From the NCBI RefSeq assembly GCF_024580735.1, contig NZ_JANIJX010000010.1, positions 1-64,000 of the forward strand: a DNA stretch of 64,000 nt, in the 5' to 3' direction. Source of the stretch: Brevibacterium moorei. GTDB taxonomy: Bacteria > Actinomycetota > Actinomycetes > Actinomycetales > Brevibacteriaceae. Positions 47,686-55,224 of this stretch are shown one piece after another. Made by a program: the position numbers and the translations under genes. Each line of letters begins with the position of its first letter. Position 1 is the first letter of the stretch. The notes under the pieces are model-generated. The model did no database searches, was not told where the DNA came from, and was given only the letters and a program-made list of their open reading frames with translations.

Positions 47686-47706
47686 CCTCCTGTGATGATC
47701 AGGAGG
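47686..47706 (-). promoter_or_regulatory. SD-sequestering hairpin before ykoE
   Basis: On the minus-strand RNA, CCTCCTG (47700-47706) can pair with CAGGAGG (47686-47692) across a 7-nt loop. CAGGAGG is the Shine-Dalgarno of ykoE. This is a ready-made expression platform for the TPP riboswitch just upstream, implying translational control. Confidence 0.75.
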
Positions 47707-47717
47707 GGAAAGAGAAC

Positions 47718-47810
47718 TCGACTTCCTTCGGCGGTCCTAACCGCAGCAGGTTCGAGGGTCTGCAGTTCACTGCACTCTCAGCGCCCCTTGTGGCGCTCCC
47801 CTGTCGTTGT
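47718..47810 (-). promoter_or_regulatory. TPP (THI element) riboswitch
   Basis: Reading leftward, the RNA shows GGGGAGC, then the strongly conserved GCTGAGAGTG and ACCCTCGAACCTG, then CGGTTAGGACCG and CCGAAGGAAG, the order and spacing of a TPP aptamer. It lies between the 3' end of nadC and ykoE and should repress the transporter operon when thiamine pyrophosphate is abundant. Confidence 0.95.
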
Positions 47811-47833
47811 CCCTCCACTATAACGCGGTCGGC

Positions 47834-48811
47834 TCAGACGGTGAGCACGTCCTCGACGGTGTCCAGGCCCAGGTCCAGGTTGACCACCGAATGCGTCAGC
47901 GCGCCGACGGAGACGATGTCGACCCCGCTGGCGGCGATCGCCCCGATCGTCTCCAGGTTCACCCCGCCCGAGGCCTCGACCAGGGCGCGCCCGGCCACCT
48001 GGGCCACGCCGCGGGCCAGTTCGGCCGGGCCGAAGTTGTCCAGCATGATGGTGTCCACACCGGCGGCCAGCACGGGTTCGATCTGCTCGAAACGATCCAC
48101 CTCGACCTCCAGGTGCGTGGTGTGGCCCAGCTTCTCCTTGCCGGCGCGCAGGGCGGCGGTCAGCGCCTCGCCCTCGCCCAGGAGGGCCAGGTGGTTGTCC
48201 TTGAGCATCACCGCGTCGGACAGGCCGGCGCGATGATTGTGCCCGCCGCCTGCGCGCACCGCGTACTTCTCCAGGGTGCGCAGGCCCGGGGTGGTCTTGC
48301 GGGTGTCGACCACGCGCACCGGACGTGCCGTGGTGCCGTGCTCCGGGTCGGACTGCGCCCGGCCGGCGTTCGCAGCGGCCACATAGCGCGCGGTCAGCGC
48401 GGCGATCGCGCACAGGCGTTGCAGCAGGTTCAAACCGGTGCGCTCGCCCAGCAGCACCGCGTGGGCGGGGCCGGAGACCTCGATGAGTGCGTCTCCGGTG
48501 GAGAACGGGGCGCCCTCGGCGACCAGCTGTCGGACGGACACGGTGCCGGCGGCGCCCGCTGCCAGCGGGACGATTCCGGCCGGCGCGCCGGGCGCCTGGG
48601 TGCGGTAGGCCGCCTGTTCCATGGCGGTGGCGAATACGGCACCGCCGGCCATCACGCCGGGTTCGCGGGCGAGGACCCTGGCCGTGGTGGTCAGGGAGGC
48701 GGGGACGAAGGTCTGCGCGGAGAGGTCGCCGGTGGGGGCGTCCTCGTCCAGGGCACGGGCGATCACGGCGTCGATGACGGTCTGGGGCACGGGGGCGATC
48801 TCGATACTCAC
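47834..48811 (-). CDS. nadC: nicotinate-nucleotide pyrophosphorylase (carboxylating)
   Basis: 325-residue quinolinate phosphoribosyltransferase of de novo NAD synthesis. [44 protein letters not shown] and VMLKDNH are diagnostic; the C-terminal barrel strands VDTIMLDNF and [12 protein letters not shown] are intact. GTG at 48811 was preferred over the open frame to 48937. nadA and nadB are not in the window. It is followed by the TPP riboswitch and thiamine-type transporter. Confidence 0.96.
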   Translation of the reverse strand: MSIEIAPVPQTVIDAVIARALDEDAPTGDLSAQTFVPASLTTTARVLAREPGVMAGGAVFATAMEQAAYRTQAPGAPAGIVPLAAGAAGTVSVRQLVAEGAPFSTGDALIEVSGPAHAVLLGERTGLNLLQRLCAIAALTARYVAAANAGRAQSDPEHGTTARPVRVVDTRKTTPGLRTLEKYAVRAGGGHNHRAGLSDAVMLKDNHLALLGEGEALTAALRAGKEKLGHTTHLEVEVDRFEQIEPVLAAGVDTIMLDNFGPAELARGVAQVAGRALVEASGGVNLETIGAIAASGVDIVSVGALTHSVVNLDLGLDTVEDVLTV

Positions 48812-48894
48812 GCGGCCCACTCTACGCGGCCTCGACGCGATGCCGACGGAGTCCGGTCGAGCCCCGGTTCGGGCGAACGGGCTGTCCGCCGTTC

Positions 48895-48970
48895 GGACCC
48901 GTGGTTGGACCCACGGGCGGACCAACGGCGGACCCACGGTTTGGGAAATACCTTGATGTCAAGATATATT
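48895..48970 (+). promoter_or_regulatory. prp promoter with repeat array and MarR-like palindrome
   Basis: Four degenerate GGACCCACGG units lie at about 48895, 48907, 48919 and 48930, spaced 11-12 bp. They abut a candidate -35 (TTGGGA, 48941-48946). Between it and a candidate -10 (TATATT, 48965-48970) lies ATACCTTGATGTCAAGATAT (48948-48967), an imperfect 20-bp palindrome with a perfect CTTGA-TG-TCAAG core like MarR-family operators. The leader to the prpD ATG is ~120 nt. Confidence 0.65.
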
Positions 48971-49098
48971 TGTGGTGGCAGATACACGTCGCCCGCATCC
49001 CCATACAGGCGCCGCAGGGCTACCGGCCAGGCGCGCACACCGTTAGGCTGGGGTGTGGACGCGGCATCAGGTCAAAGTCGACAATAGGAGCATCCTCC

Positions 49099-50598
49099 AT
49101 GATCAACCACGAAGTCCGGGTATACAAGAGCGCTGAGAACCTGGAGCGCAAGGACCAGCTGGCCTACAAGATCGCCCAGGTCGCAGCCGACCCGGTCGCG
49201 ATCGAATCGGAAGTCGCGGACATGGTGGTCAACCGTGTCATCGACAACGCCTCCGTCGCCGCCGCCTCCGTCAATCGCAAGGCGCCCACCCACGCCCGCG
49301 AACAGGCCCTGCCCCACAAGCTCGAACCGGGTGCGACCGTCTTCGGCCAGCCGCTGAGCGACCACATCTCCCCCGAATGGGCCGCCTTCGCAAATGGCGT
49401 GGCCGTGCGCGAACTCGACTTCCACGACACCTTCCTGGCCAAGGAGTACTCGCACCCCGGCGACAACATCCCCCCGATGATCGCCGTCGCCCAGCACCTG
49501 GGCAGCGTCTCCGGCGCTGACCTGATCAACGGCATCGCCACCGGCTACGAGATCCAGATCGACCTGGCCAAGGGCATCTGCCTGCACGAACACAAGATCG
49601 ACCACGTCGCCCACCTGGGCCCGTCGGTCGCCGCCGGCCTGGGCGCCATGCTGCACCTGGATCCGAACGTCACCTACGAGGCGATCGGCCAGGCCCTGCA
49701 CGTGACCACCGCGACCCGTCAGTCCCGCAAGGGCCTGATCTCCTCCTGGAAGGCGCACGCGCCGGCGTTCGCGGGCAAGATGGCAGTCGAGGCCGTGGAC
49801 CGCGCGATGCGCGGGGAGACCTCGCCCAACCCGATCTACGAAGGCGAAGACGGCGTCATCGCCTGGATCCTGGACGGCCCCGACGCCCACTACACCGTGG
49901 GCCTGCCCGGTGCCGGTGAGGCCAAGCGTGCGATCCTGGACTCCTACACCAAGGAGCACTCCGCGGAATACCAGGCACAGGCCCTGATCGACCTGGCCCG
50001 CAAGCTCGGCGGTGAGATCGAGGACCTGTCCAAGATCAAGCACATCACGATCCACACCTCGCACCACACGCACAACGTCATCGGCACGGGCGCCAACGAC
50101 CCGCAGAAGATGGATCCCAAGGCCAGCCGCGAAACGCTGGACCACTCGATCATGTACATCTTCGCCGTGGCCATGCAGGATCAGGGCTGGCACCACGAGC
50201 GCTCCTACGCTCCCGAACGCGCCGCCCGTCCGGACACCGTGGAACTGTGGCACAAGATCTCCACCGAGGAAGACCCCGAGTGGACGCGTCGTTACCACTC
50301 GACCGATCCCAACGAGATGGCCTTCGGCGGTCGCGTGGAGATCGAGTTCGAGGACGGCTCGAAGCTGGTCGACGAACTGGCAGTGGCCGACGCTCACCCG
50401 CTGGGCGCCCGGCCCTTCGGCCGCGAGAACTACATCCAGAAGTTCCGTACCCTGGCCGAGGGCATCGTCAGCGAGTCCGAGCAGAACCGCTTCCTGGACC
50501 TGGCCCAGAACCTGCGCGAACTCGATGCGGACGGCATCCGCGGCCTGTCCTTCGCAGTGGAAGGTCTGAAGCACTCCGGCTCGAAGGGGATCTTCTGA
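49099..50598 (+). CDS. prpD: 2-methylcitrate dehydratase
   Basis: 499-residue MmgE/PrpD family enzyme that dehydrates 2-methylcitrate to 2-methyl-cis-aconitate in propionate catabolism. Conserved regions include [43 protein letters not shown] and [18 protein letters not shown] at 49099 fits family length; the frame is open to 48901 across the promoter. The prpB start overlaps this stop by 1 bp. Confidence 0.96.
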   Translation: MINHEVRVYKSAENLERKDQLAYKIAQVAADPVAIESEVADMVVNRVIDNASVAAASVNRKAPTHAREQALPHKLEPGATVFGQPLSDHISPEWAAFANGVAVRELDFHDTFLAKEYSHPGDNIPPMIAVAQHLGSVSGADLINGIATGYEIQIDLAKGICLHEHKIDHVAHLGPSVAAGLGAMLHLDPNVTYEAIGQALHVTTATRQSRKGLISSWKAHAPAFAGKMAVEAVDRAMRGETSPNPIYEGEDGVIAWILDGPDAHYTVGLPGAGEAKRAILDSYTKEHSAEYQAQALIDLARKLGGEIEDLSKIKHITIHTSHHTHNVIGTGANDPQKMDPKASRETLDHSIMYIFAVAMQDQGWHHERSYAPERAARPDTVELWHKISTEEDPEWTRRYHSTDPNEMAFGGRVEIEFEDGSKLVDELAVADAHPLGARPFGRENYIQKFRTLAEGIVSESEQNRFLDLAQNLRELDADGIRGLSFAVEGLKHSGSKGIF

Positions 50599-51503
50599 TG
50601 TTGGGAGCAACCAGGACCGCCGCCGAACGCCGCGCGGACTTCCGCGCCCTGCTGGCCGGCGATAAGATCGTCCAGTTCCCCGGTGCCATCAACCCGATCA
50701 ACGCACAACTGATCGAACAGACCGGCTTCGAGGGCGTCTACATCTCCGGTGGCGCATTCTCCGCCTCGCAGGGCCTGCCCGATATCGGACTGACCACCCT
50801 GACCGAGGTAGCAGATCACGGGCGCAACATCGCGCGGGTGACGAACCTGCCGACCTTCATCGACGCCGACACCGGCTGGGGCGAGGCGATGAACGTCGCC
50901 CGTACCGTGCAGGAGTTCGAGGACGCCGGGATCTCCGGGATGCACCTGGAGGACCAGGTCAACCCGAAGCGCTGCGGCCACCTCGACGGCAAGGAGGTCG
51001 TGTCGACCGCTGAAATGGTCAAGCGGATCTCCGCTGCCGTGCGCGGCCGCCGTGACGACAACTTCGTCATCTCCGCCCGGACCGACGCCCGCGCCGGTGA
51101 GGGCCTGGACGCAGCGATCGACCGCGCCAAGGCCTATGCGGCCGCCGGTGCGGACCTGATCTTCCCCGAGGCCATGCGCGATCTGGGCGAGTTCGAGAAG
51201 ATGGCGAACGCCCTGGACGTGCCGATCCTGGCCAATATGACCGAGTTCGGCAAGAGCGATCTGTACACCACCGAACAGCTGGCGAATGCCGGCGTCAAGC
51301 TGGCCATCTACCCGGTGACCACGCTGCGCATCGCGATGGGCGCGATCAAGCGCGGCCTGCAGACCATCCGGTCCGAGGGCACTCAGATCAACGTGGTCGA
51401 CGGTATGCAGACTCGCGCGGATCTGTACGACACCATCGATTACGCGGCATATAACGAATTCGACTCCCACGTCTTCAACTTCTCTCAGGAGGGACACAAG
51501 TGA
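50598..51503 (+). CDS. prpB: 2-methylisocitrate lyase
   Basis: 301-residue isocitrate-lyase-superfamily enzyme that splits 2-methylisocitrate to pyruvate and succinate. The catalytic loop is PKRCGHLDGK (about residues 118-127; the Cys is present), preceded by MHLEDQ and DADTGWGE metal-binding segments. It overlaps prpD and prpC at ATGA/GTGA junctions, so the three are one operon. Confidence 0.96.
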   Translation: MLGATRTAAERRADFRALLAGDKIVQFPGAINPINAQLIEQTGFEGVYISGGAFSASQGLPDIGLTTLTEVADHGRNIARVTNLPTFIDADTGWGEAMNVARTVQEFEDAGISGMHLEDQVNPKRCGHLDGKEVVSTAEMVKRISAAVRGRRDDNFVISARTDARAGEGLDAAIDRAKAYAAAGADLIFPEAMRDLGEFEKMANALDVPILANMTEFGKSDLYTTEQLANAGVKLAIYPVTTLRIAMGAIKRGLQTIRSEGTQINVVDGMQTRADLYDTIDYAAYNEFDSHVFNFSQEGHK

Positions 51504-52621
51504 GCGAGGACATCAAGAAGGGCCTGGCCGGCGTCACCGTCGATTACACGGCCGTCTCCAAGGTCGTCCAGGAAACCAACTCCCTGACCTACCGCGGCTA
51601 CGCGGTACAGGACCTGGCGGCGAACTGCACGTTCGAAGAGGTCGCCTACCTGATCTGGAACGGCGAGCTGCCGACCGCGGCCCAGCTGGCGGACTTCACG
51701 GCCCGTGAACGTGCACAGCGCGCCATCGCACCCGAGCTGGTCGATCTGATCCTGCAGCTGCCCAAGGACTGCCACCCGATGCACGTCGTGCAGACGGCGG
51801 TGTCCTGGCTGGGCGCCTGGGATCCGGAAGCGGAATACGACGGTGAGGACGCCAACCGCGCCAAGGCCGAACGCCTCTACGCACAGCTGCCCACGATCGT
51901 CGCGATCGACCACCGCCGCCGTCACGGTCTGGACCCGGTGGCACCCACCGAGGACCTGGGCTACGCCGCGAACTTCTTCAAGATGGTCTTCGACGAGGTT
52001 CCGGCCGACGAGGTCGTCAAGTGCTTCGACATCTCGATGATCCTGTACGCGGAGCACTCCTTCAACGCTTCGACGTTCACCGCCCGCGTCATCACCTCGA
52101 CGACCTCGGACATGTACTCCGCGGTCGCCGGTGCCGTCGGCGCCCTGAAGGGCCCGCTGCACGGTGGTGCGAACGAGGCCGTTATGGCGATGCTCGAAGA
52201 GGTCGGCACCGCCGACAAGGCCTCGGCCTGGATCGACAAGGCGCTGGCCAACAAGGAAAAGATCATGGGCTTCGGCCACCGCGTGTACAAGAACGGCGAT
52301 TCGCGCGTTCCCACCATGCGCAAGGCTTTCGAGGAAATGGTCGCAGTCAAGGGAGCCAAGGAGCTGCTGGACCTCTACAACACCTTCGAAGAGGACTTCG
52401 TGGGCCGTAAGGGGATCTACCCGAACCTGGACTACCCCTCGGGCCCCGCGTACCACCTGATGGGCTTCGACACGGATCAGTTCACCCCGATCTTCGTCAT
52501 GAGCCGCATCACCGGCTGGACCGCGCACATCATGGAACAGCAGGCGTCCAACGCCCTGATCCGTCCGCTGGCCGCCTACAACGGCGTGCCCCAGCGGGAT
52601 GTCCCGGCCGACCGCGGCTGA
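51500..52621 (+). CDS. prpC: 2-methylcitrate synthase / citrate synthase
   Basis: 373-residue citrate-synthase fold enzyme that condenses propionyl-CoA with oxaloacetate. Catalytic His residues lie in ILYAEHSFNAST and GPLHGGANE, and the GFGHRVYKNGD motif with following Asp/Glu is intact. Operon context with prpD and prpB supports the methylcitrate role; side activity with acetyl-CoA is common in the family. GTG at 51500 overlaps the prpB stop. A strong hairpin follows. Confidence 0.95.
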   Translation: MSEDIKKGLAGVTVDYTAVSKVVQETNSLTYRGYAVQDLAANCTFEEVAYLIWNGELPTAAQLADFTARERAQRAIAPELVDLILQLPKDCHPMHVVQTAVSWLGAWDPEAEYDGEDANRAKAERLYAQLPTIVAIDHRRRHGLDPVAPTEDLGYAANFFKMVFDEVPADEVVKCFDISMILYAEHSFNASTFTARVITSTTSDMYSAVAGAVGALKGPLHGGANEAVMAMLEEVGTADKASAWIDKALANKEKIMGFGHRVYKNGDSRVPTMRKAFEEMVAVKGAKELLDLYNTFEEDFVGRKGIYPNLDYPSGPAYHLMGFDTDQFTPIFVMSRITGWTAHIMEQQASNALIRPLAAYNGVPQRDVPADRG

Positions 52622-52635
52622 GTCCACCCGCACCG

Positions 52636-52681
52636 ACCGGCCCCGCCGGCGCCCGCTGTTGCGGGTGCCGGCGGGGCCGGT
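52636..52681 (+). terminator. terminator hairpin after prpC
   Basis: 21-bp arms at 52636-52656 and 52661-52681, 20 pairs plus one G-T wobble, with a TGTT loop. No T-run follows, but GC-rich hairpins of this kind end many actinobacterial operons. Confidence 0.8.
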
Positions 52682-52781
52682 GCCATTCACCCCGGTTCAC
52701 CGGCGCGGCGGGCGCAGGCCCGCCCGGACCTGTGCCCGGCCTCGGCCCGATCACGCATCCGACCAGACAGGAGATCTCCAT

Positions 52782-53564
52782 ATGAGCAGCCCGTACCGTC
52801 CCACCGACCTGCCCGGCTTCGGTTTCGACATTGTTGCCGGGGTCGCGACCCTGACGATCGACCGCACCGATAAGCGCAATGCGCTCTCGCGCCCCATGTG
52901 GCGCGCCCTGCCGGAGATCGTGGCCGGGGTGGACGCCGACGATTCGATCGCGGCGCTCATCATCACGGGGGCCGGCGGGCACTTCTCCGCGGGGTCCGAT
53001 ATCGCCGACCTGAACGTCCCGCTGGCGGACTTCTGGGAGCTCAACTCCGCCGCCGAGGCCGCACTGGCCGCAGCGCGCACCCCCACTCTGGCCGCCATCG
53101 AGGGAAATTGCGTGGGCGGGGGCACGGAACTGGCGGCTGCCTGCGATATCCGCATCGCAGCGCCAGGGTCGATCTTCGGGGTGACTGCGGCGAAGCTTGG
53201 CCTGGTCTACCCGCCAGGGCCCACTCGGTCCCTGGCCCGGGTGCTGGGGGAGTCCTGGGCGCGCTATCTGCTGCTCAGCGCCAAGATCGTCGACTTCGAC
53301 ACGATGGACCGGCTGGGCTTCTTCCACGAGACCGCGGCCGATCCGCTGCAGGCGGCCGGGAAGCTGGCGGAGCGGATCGCCGGACTGTCCAGCCTGAGCC
53401 AGACCGGTGCCAAGGCCATCCTGGCGGGGGAGCTCGACGAGGTGGACGCGCCGCCGGCCTGGCTCGACGCCGCCTACCGGACGGAGATCGAACAGGGCCA
53501 GGCGGCCTTCTTCGCCAAAGAACGCCCCGACTTCTCATTCCGCCGCAGCCACTGGCAGGGGTGA
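52782..53564 (+). CDS. enoyl-CoA hydratase/isomerase family protein
   Basis: 260-residue crotonase-fold protein. The oxyanion-hole segments are ITGAGGHFSAGSDI and GNCVGGGTELAAACDIRIA. Catalytic Glu positions of true hydratases are not obvious at the second site (KLGLVYPPGPT), so isomerase, dehydratase or lyase activity is possible. AGGAG precedes ATG at 52782. It follows prpDBC after a strong hairpin, so it may act in acyl-CoA catabolism near propionate use but has its own transcript. Confidence 0.85.
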   Translation: MSSPYRPTDLPGFGFDIVAGVATLTIDRTDKRNALSRPMWRALPEIVAGVDADDSIAALIITGAGGHFSAGSDIADLNVPLADFWELNSAAEAALAAARTPTLAAIEGNCVGGGTELAAACDIRIAAPGSIFGVTAAKLGLVYPPGPTRSLARVLGESWARYLLLSAKIVDFDTMDRLGFFHETAADPLQAAGKLAERIAGLSSLSQTGAKAILAGELDEVDAPPAWLDAAYRTEIEQGQAAFFAKERPDFSFRRSHWQG

Positions 53565-53585
53565 GGGTGGGCCTATCCTGATGGT

Positions 53586-54491
53586 GTGAGTGCGAGGAGC
53601 CGCGGTGCCACGGCCACATTGGCCACACTTGCCGCCGGGCGACGGCATTCGGTTGCCGTGCGCGGTGAGGGTACGGTGGTCGCCGTCGGTGACAACCGGG
53701 CCGGGGAATGCGCGGTCGATCAGTGGACCGACATCGTCTCCGTCGCCGTGGGCAATGTTCACACCGCTGTGAACACGGGAAAGGCACACACCATCGGTCT
53801 GCGCGCCGACGGCACGGTGTTGGCAACCGGTTGGAACGGCGACGGTCAGTGCGATGTCGCGCATTGGCGAGGCGTGCAGCAGGTGGCTGCGGGTTGGCGC
53901 CACACCCTGGGCGTCCTCGCCGACGGCACCGTCCTCGCGACCGGGCGAACCGCCGAAGGGGCCTGCGAGGTGAACGGCTGGCGGGACATCGTCGCGGTGT
54001 CGTGCGGCGACTGGCATTCGATCGGCCTGCGTTCGGATGGTGGAGCTGTAGCCGTCGGCAACAACCGCAGAGGACAGTGTGCGGTGGCGGGCTGGAAGGA
54101 TCTCATCGCAGTCGCTGCTGGGTATATGCACTCCGTCGGGCTCGACCGTGCTGGTCGGGTCGATGCAGTCGGAGACGCCTCGGCGACAGAGGGGGTTCAG
54201 CTGTGGCGGGAAATCGTGTCCGTCGCTGCCGGGAGCTACCACACTGAGGGGTTGTGCGCCTCGGGAAGGGTGGTGGCCGTCGGCGACAACGCTCGGGGGC
54301 AATGTGATGTCGGAGGCTGGGAGGACATTGTCGCCGTCGCGGCCGGGTCAACTCATACCCTGGGCCTGCGGTCCGACGGCACGGTAGTGTGTGCGGGAAG
54401 CAGTGAGAACGGCAGAGGCGACATTGCCGGCTGGTCTGGGATCCGAGGCACCGGTGGCAGCGCCACTTCTATGGAGGGGGCCGATGGCTGA
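53586..54491 (+). CDS. RCC1-like beta-propeller protein
   Basis: 301 residues made of seven ~39-residue repeats, each with a HT/HS-xGL strand, DGTVxAxG turn and (R/D)GQC-V-W segment, predicting a seven-bladed RCC1-type propeller. The second blade has an ~8-residue insertion (VHTAVNTGK before HTIGL). No signal peptide or catalytic domain is seen, so it is probably a binding scaffold. Its stop overlaps the start of a DUF5655 gene by 8 nt, indicating coupled translation. Bacterial RCC1 proteins have varied, mostly unknown roles. Confidence 0.85.
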   Translation: MSARSRGATATLATLAAGRRHSVAVRGEGTVVAVGDNRAGECAVDQWTDIVSVAVGNVHTAVNTGKAHTIGLRADGTVLATGWNGDGQCDVAHWRGVQQVAAGWRHTLGVLADGTVLATGRTAEGACEVNGWRDIVAVSCGDWHSIGLRSDGGAVAVGNNRRGQCAVAGWKDLIAVAAGYMHSVGLDRAGRVDAVGDASATEGVQLWREIVSVAAGSYHTEGLCASGRVVAVGDNARGQCDVGGWEDIVAVAAGSTHTLGLRSDGTVVCAGSSENGRGDIAGWSGIRGTGGSATSMEGADG

Positions 54492-54855
54492 GGGCTCGAA
54501 CAAGATGATCGGCGAGTTCGGCGAGATGCCGCGGACCCAGGGGTTCGCTGCGGCCATTGAGGAGTACACCAAGTCATTGGGCGGCGTGGAGAGCGAACTC
54601 AAGGCACAACTGAGTTTCTCTGTGAAGCGGAAATTCCTATGGCTGTGGGCCTACCAGCAAACAGCGGACGGGACTCTGTACCTCAATGTGACACTGGACC
54701 GGAAGAAGGACGACCCGCACTTCCACGACGTCACCCAGGTCTCCAAGAACAGGTGGAACCACCATGTGGTCGTGAAGTCGGAGGAGTCCGCGACCAGCGA
54801 TTGGCTCCGCTCCCTGATCGAAGACGGCCACGAGTTCGGCGCGAAATCCTCCTAG
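54484..54855 (+). CDS. DUF5655-domain protein
   Basis: 123-residue soluble protein matching the DUF5655 pattern: ELKAQLSFSVKRKFLWLWAY, then a core strand pair and SDWLRSLIEDGHEF at the C-terminus. The domain occurs alone or attached to DNA- or RNA-related proteins, with no known activity. ATG at 54484 lies inside the end of the RCC1 gene. The pair looks like one functional unit. Confidence 0.8.
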   Translation: MAEGSNKMIGEFGEMPRTQGFAAAIEEYTKSLGGVESELKAQLSFSVKRKFLWLWAYQQTADGTLYLNVTLDRKKDDPHFHDVTQVSKNRWNHHVVVKSEESATSDWLRSLIEDGHEFGAKSS

Positions 54856-55224
54856 TCGCCGCCGGCGGCATCACTTGTCGGCGGTATTCGCGAATCGGAT
54901 GTGTCCTCAGGCCGAGTGCCCGCCTTTCGGTGGTACCACTTGCGTTCGGTGGCACTAGATGCGCGCGCATACCCTGCCACCCAGCGCATCTGCTGCCACC
55001 GAAACAGACAACCATTACTCGGCAAACATCGGAAACCAGTTTCGAATAAACCCTTCCCTTCATGAGTGACACACGCTACACTTGAAGTAGGTCAGGAAAC
55101 CCGAATCGGACAGTGCAGTCCCGTCAGGTTTTATGGCTTGTCTTCCCCGACACCACAAGCACAGGCGTGCTTTGAAACAGCCAGTCCAGGTTCCAAACCG
55201 GCGCGGATGAGGAGGGAAGAGAAC
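54856..55224. other. 369-bp gap between DUF5655 and HNH genes
   Basis: Apart from the repeat element at 54925-55003 and a GC-rich palindrome at the DUF5655 stop, this gap holds no convincing gene. A GGAGGGAAGAG ribosome site precedes the HNH start. The second half (55010-55100) is AT-richer than its surroundings and probably holds the promoter of the HNH gene. Confidence 0.6.
54925..55003. repeat. four-unit element, two direct and two inverted ~20-bp repeats
   Basis: Unit a is at 54926-54944 and b (TTCGGTGGCACTAGATGCGC) at 54945-54964, both direct. Units d (54965-54984) and c (54984-55003) are inverted; c reads TTCGGTGGCAGCAGATGCGC on the minus strand and matches b at 18 of 20 positions. The units are contiguous and all carry a GGTGG core with TGCG at the end. 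It lies 70 bp downstream of the DUF5655 stop and ~220 bp upstream of the DUF222/HNH start. Confidence 0.85.

Noticed and set aside
49072-50610. 512-codon open frame opposite prpD
   Set aside because: Shadow frame of prpD, with no homology pattern.
54856-55224. Small coding gene between DUF5655 and the HNH gene
   Set aside because: Frames there are short, cross the repeat element and lack a ribosome site or known domain.
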